Assembly (NCBI GenBank): GCA_964440805.1
Contig: CAYTTR010000039.1
Coordinates: forward strand, 1-23,404
DNA: 23,404 bases
Source of the DNA: CAYTTR01 sp964440805
GTDB lineage: Bacteria > Acidobacteriota > Aminicenantia > Aminicenantales > Aminicenantaceae
Direction: 5' to 3'
The notes below the pieces were generated by a model. That model saw only the letters and a list, made by a program, of their open reading frames with translations. It was not told the origin of the DNA and ran no database searches. The position numbers and the translations under genes were made by a program. Positions 22,801 through 23,404 of the stretch are shown in pieces. Position 1 is the first letter of the stretch; every line of letters starts with the position of its first letter.

Positions 22801-23366
22801 GAATGCTGAATCTGGCCCTTACCAGAGATACCAGGAATAATATTATGGATACAGAAAGCGGTTCCTTTTTTGCCCAGAATCTTGAGTATGTCCCGCCTTT
22901 TCTGGGGGGAGGTGCAGGTTTTTTCCGAAGCTTCTCCCAGTATTACTTTTTTCAACCACTCTGGAAAGATGTAATCTATGCCTCGGGATTGAGAGTCGGC
23001 CTGGGCCGGGGCATTGGTCAGGAACTTCCTCTGGGCCGGAGATATTTTGCCGGGGGAGGAGCAACAGTCAGGGGATTCGGCCGGGACGAGGTCAGGCTGG
23101 TGGGAGGAGATGCCCTTTTCATAATTAATCAGGAAATAAGATTTCCTGTCTATAAAAGTATTGGAGGAGTTGTTTTTCTGGATGCAGGGAATATCTATTC
23201 CCGTATGAAGGATTTCGACCCACTAAACCTGAGAAAATCTTTGGGCCTTGGTCTGCGCTGGAATACTCCTTATGTTCTTCTCCGCTTTGACTGGGGCTTT
23301 AAACTTGACCGCCGGCCCGGTGAAGCTGCCTCCGCCGTTTTCATCGGCATCGGCCAGGCGTTTTAG
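16881..23366 (+). CDS. TamB-Omp85 (TamA/BamA-type) fusion, envelope-spanning assembly protein
   Basis: One frame of 2161 residues. Residues 8-27 are an uncleaved-looking membrane anchor after a Lys-rich start. Residues 30-1175 are the long beta-rich AsmA/TamB repeat region. About 1178-1420 is the TamB (DUF490) C-terminal domain, with GTAQSPAFAGRAQIKEGG and a PEPDIISLLITGR segment. A charged 20-residue linker follows. POTRA-like domains cover about 1443-1850, probably five, with typical GN and KGD steps. The Omp85 barrel (about 1850-2161) has the VRGF motif at 2063-2066 and a terminal Phe. TamB normally links the inner membrane to a separate TamA and helps place proteins or phospholipids in the outer membrane. 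No signal peptide separates the halves. ATG overlaps the yihY stop. Confidence 0.88.
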   Translation: MKKRTKKKLIIAGSLIIFFLAGLFLFIHSPLVKNKIIQLAADNLRENQDIQLKIRNLKYNLFNLQVVLKGLSVGAGEEGEVPFFEAEELQARLSSAIISGKLRFREIKVKNPQINIQVGPEGERNLPRAESPKEDSGPSFLPEIIIEQLEIKEASLSFIDEQSGFSFLLPGFDISGEKNEEANHTFRLDLAKEGLVKTEQASFPLNVLRISGLWSSQELDIDSLLLQAKGMTLEGKGSLGNPLDLFLYFELESLIDLEQFLSLTSLSSLPGGRLRGRLKIKSHLQGPPKPESLILKAEIEGEKLSYNSLEDGRITAQLLMEKGSLEMPSFVLGSSLFQMKGDARFSPFLKNELNQLNLKWESFRPNFILQAMEQPFRLGSVSRGYIRLGWEENFLDSLRGESEIHFIPFSPEEELLKGLPLRALIKAEAQAGRLSVLIENISLPGMQLKGNLRLKQEDLSGKIILIAEQPEKTFSLIEPYLPLPLREQIEQADFSGMLEAEAEIGGKRSSPRMDLELSLENPVLFEKKLDKIEASLRYAENIIKMNYFSAVREEGRLEGEGEYNLLEKDYRLKFNCFDFPLLEGDLPQALSSLGASVYFNFEGKSKSRTSIPGFSLKGRLVGITWEGINLGELEFQARNPQEEIEFSFSLPQFSSRGQGSVQTSHPFSFKASVDVKELSLNELLTRFFPESAGEISGELRASLETEANLAFLRETLKARLSLQKLELEREQYWIKTDKPASLRFSPHGFEVEDLSLSGNGFSLQADGELPTKVVSEKGLLITGRVDPGIASGLIEGLELEGGINLNILLNGLLLQPVLSGGLKIEDASLSLSTPPVEVLNLNAGLSFSQGWLNLEGLSFLLNGSPFEVKGRFPQTIFFPGRLREENASFEPGEIRTIFQNLEPFFFVSFLSEEFAGKIRGRLSGEAEFQVKDTDWRSLSGSLSFDEFTLEVPGISLKNDRVVKLLLDEGILYLSSFSLKNSNQSLEFRGKVDFVNEKITDAGVRGEANLDLIAPFFKEWLLSGKTTFEVDISGPLNQPQIDGVINLSRGGLQRVSPYILLSDLEGKVRITGDKKILLEEFKGQLNDGLLSFKAEVDFSGWKMNRFSASMNLEEIGWHFPPGVEAKFSSDLSLNTLDEQFLVEGRVNLHRAKYSEDFSLQSALVQYLKRPRGRASRVINPLLNQINLNITVITQENILVSNNLSRAEIGASLRLVGTAQSPAFAGRAQIKEGGELYFHGQTFLIEQGTVDFLTEIRIEPYLQLQAETRVKSYDIRLSLSGTPETLSASFVSEPPLPEPDIISLLITGRTLEDVSGSVLEAVGYEALSFLNSALTGRLEAFAARFLGIESVKIDAALIASEENPAARITFEQHLYRNLLLTLSQDLKDAQNRTWIIDYTPFQNLNLQGVKRDDNLYILHLRHELRFGGVKEEEKRLKKAFQEEKVVFGEIEWEGNLLYPENVVQKQLKIRKGKPYRFVKLLEGMERLRRFYRKQGFLEFNLSKKTERTGNRVNLFFQVEPGPVVEVEFEGASVPRKISRKSQEIWVNSLSSRWAAEEIRSLLKKHFFKNKYYEVRVEVEEKLERDGIKRMVFSIEPGLSYEKTGIIFSGNDKVSDQRLKRFLRQSGGVVFLLEDSFEFTRKMEELLKNEGYLRCRVKLEEIVFNEEESRAIFYFTVDEGLRFTVREISLKGNKYLSEDWVRKEFPLKKGDIYREEVIYRTEEKLRKALTREGFHEAKIQVLPFYEEKEGRVDLKLEMEEGGRAVIGEINFQKAGITGRKTILRELEFKEGEILDLAKIQQSRKNLYGLGIFEWVDINIRKIDASGEPEKESGIAPEVPYAVEVNLSELKPVRLRYGLHGNSENLIGISGEIIHRNLGGKAHLAGSSFRLNKDERALRFFFRSPYFMGIKIPTDVSAFFERQKRPAFSLDRRGLSLQQQIWLKRPVLLAAVLSLEHEKAILPETFTDFQDKAARNFGMLNLALTRDTRNNIMDTESGSFFAQNLEYVPPFLGGGAGFFRSFSQYYFFQPLWKDVIYASGLRVGLGRGIGQELPLGRRYFAGGGATVRGFGRDEVRLVGGDALFIINQEIRFPVYKSIGGVVFLDAGNIYSRMKDFDPLNLRKSLGLGLRWNTPYVLLRFDWGFKLDRRPGEAASAVFIGIGQAF

Positions 23367-23368
23367 GA

Positions 23369-23404
23369 AAGTCTGTTCAGTCTATTCGGTCTGAATGATC
23401 TGAG
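23369..23404. repeat. Start of another nonamer array
   Basis: GTCTGTTCA, GTCTATTCG and GTCTGAATG follow with a 9-bp step, beginning a few bases after the stop codon at 23366 and running toward the window edge. The unit is close to the GTCTGTTTA array at 15929. Confidence 0.6.

Noticed and set aside
1..23404. tRNA, rRNA, prophage or transposase genes.
   Set aside because: No cloverleaf with a recognisable T-arm, no rRNA-like sequence and no phage or transposase protein was seen on either strand.

Overview
The window looks like a fragment of an uncultured, anaerobic, Gram-negative bacterium. The Gram-negative call rests on a TamB/Omp85 protein, an outer-membrane barrel protein and a lipoprotein. 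The anaerobe call rests on an operon rich in ferredoxin domains and resembling the orange-protein (ORP) system, plus an Rrf2/hemerythrin pair of the kind used against nitrosative or oxidative stress. I cannot place it firmly; Aminicenantota-like or another candidate phylum is only a guess. The 100-N run inside a tandem repeat shows this is a scaffolded draft assembly.

Layout. 1-545: 3' part of a membrane-anchored protein, then a nonamer array and a clean intrinsic terminator. 766-4148: a VanZ-like membrane protein convergent with a secreted propeller/SGNH-hydrolase protein; their stop codons overlap inside a palindrome. 4273-9426: a promoter with a Fur-like operator, then a seven-gene operon (tandem NifX-like protein, CGGC protein, Gly-rich zinc ribbon, MBL-fold hydrolase, two MinD-type ATPases with inserted 2x[4Fe-4S] ferredoxin domains, DUF4405 membrane protein). 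9423-11119 on the minus strand: an Rrf2 regulator with three cysteines, followed by a DUF438/hemerythrin/PAS protein. 11430-14128: a secreted M4 (thermolysin-type) protease and an SH3-plus-beta-barrel protein. 14413-15924: a lipoprotein with two PsbP-like domains. 15925-16563: a gene-free tract of repeats with the assembly gap. 16564-16884: a 5'-truncated yihY remnant. 16881-23366: a 2161-residue single-frame fusion of TamB and a five-POTRA Omp85 (TamA/BamA-type) barrel.

Two things stand out. First, the TamB-Omp85 fusion would make one polypeptide running from the inner-membrane anchor across the periplasm to the outer-membrane barrel; TamA and TamB are normally separate proteins. Second, the spaces between genes are filled with two kinds of interspersed repeat. 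One is a set of tandem arrays with an exact 9-bp period, most of which share an AAAC-N5 skeleton (or its complement). The other is a palindromic element around GGGGACGTTCCCC, six copies of which sit at gene ends or beside -35 boxes. At both convergent gene junctions it carries the stop codons and encodes C-terminal residues. Three copies lie next to nonamer units, so the two may form composite units.
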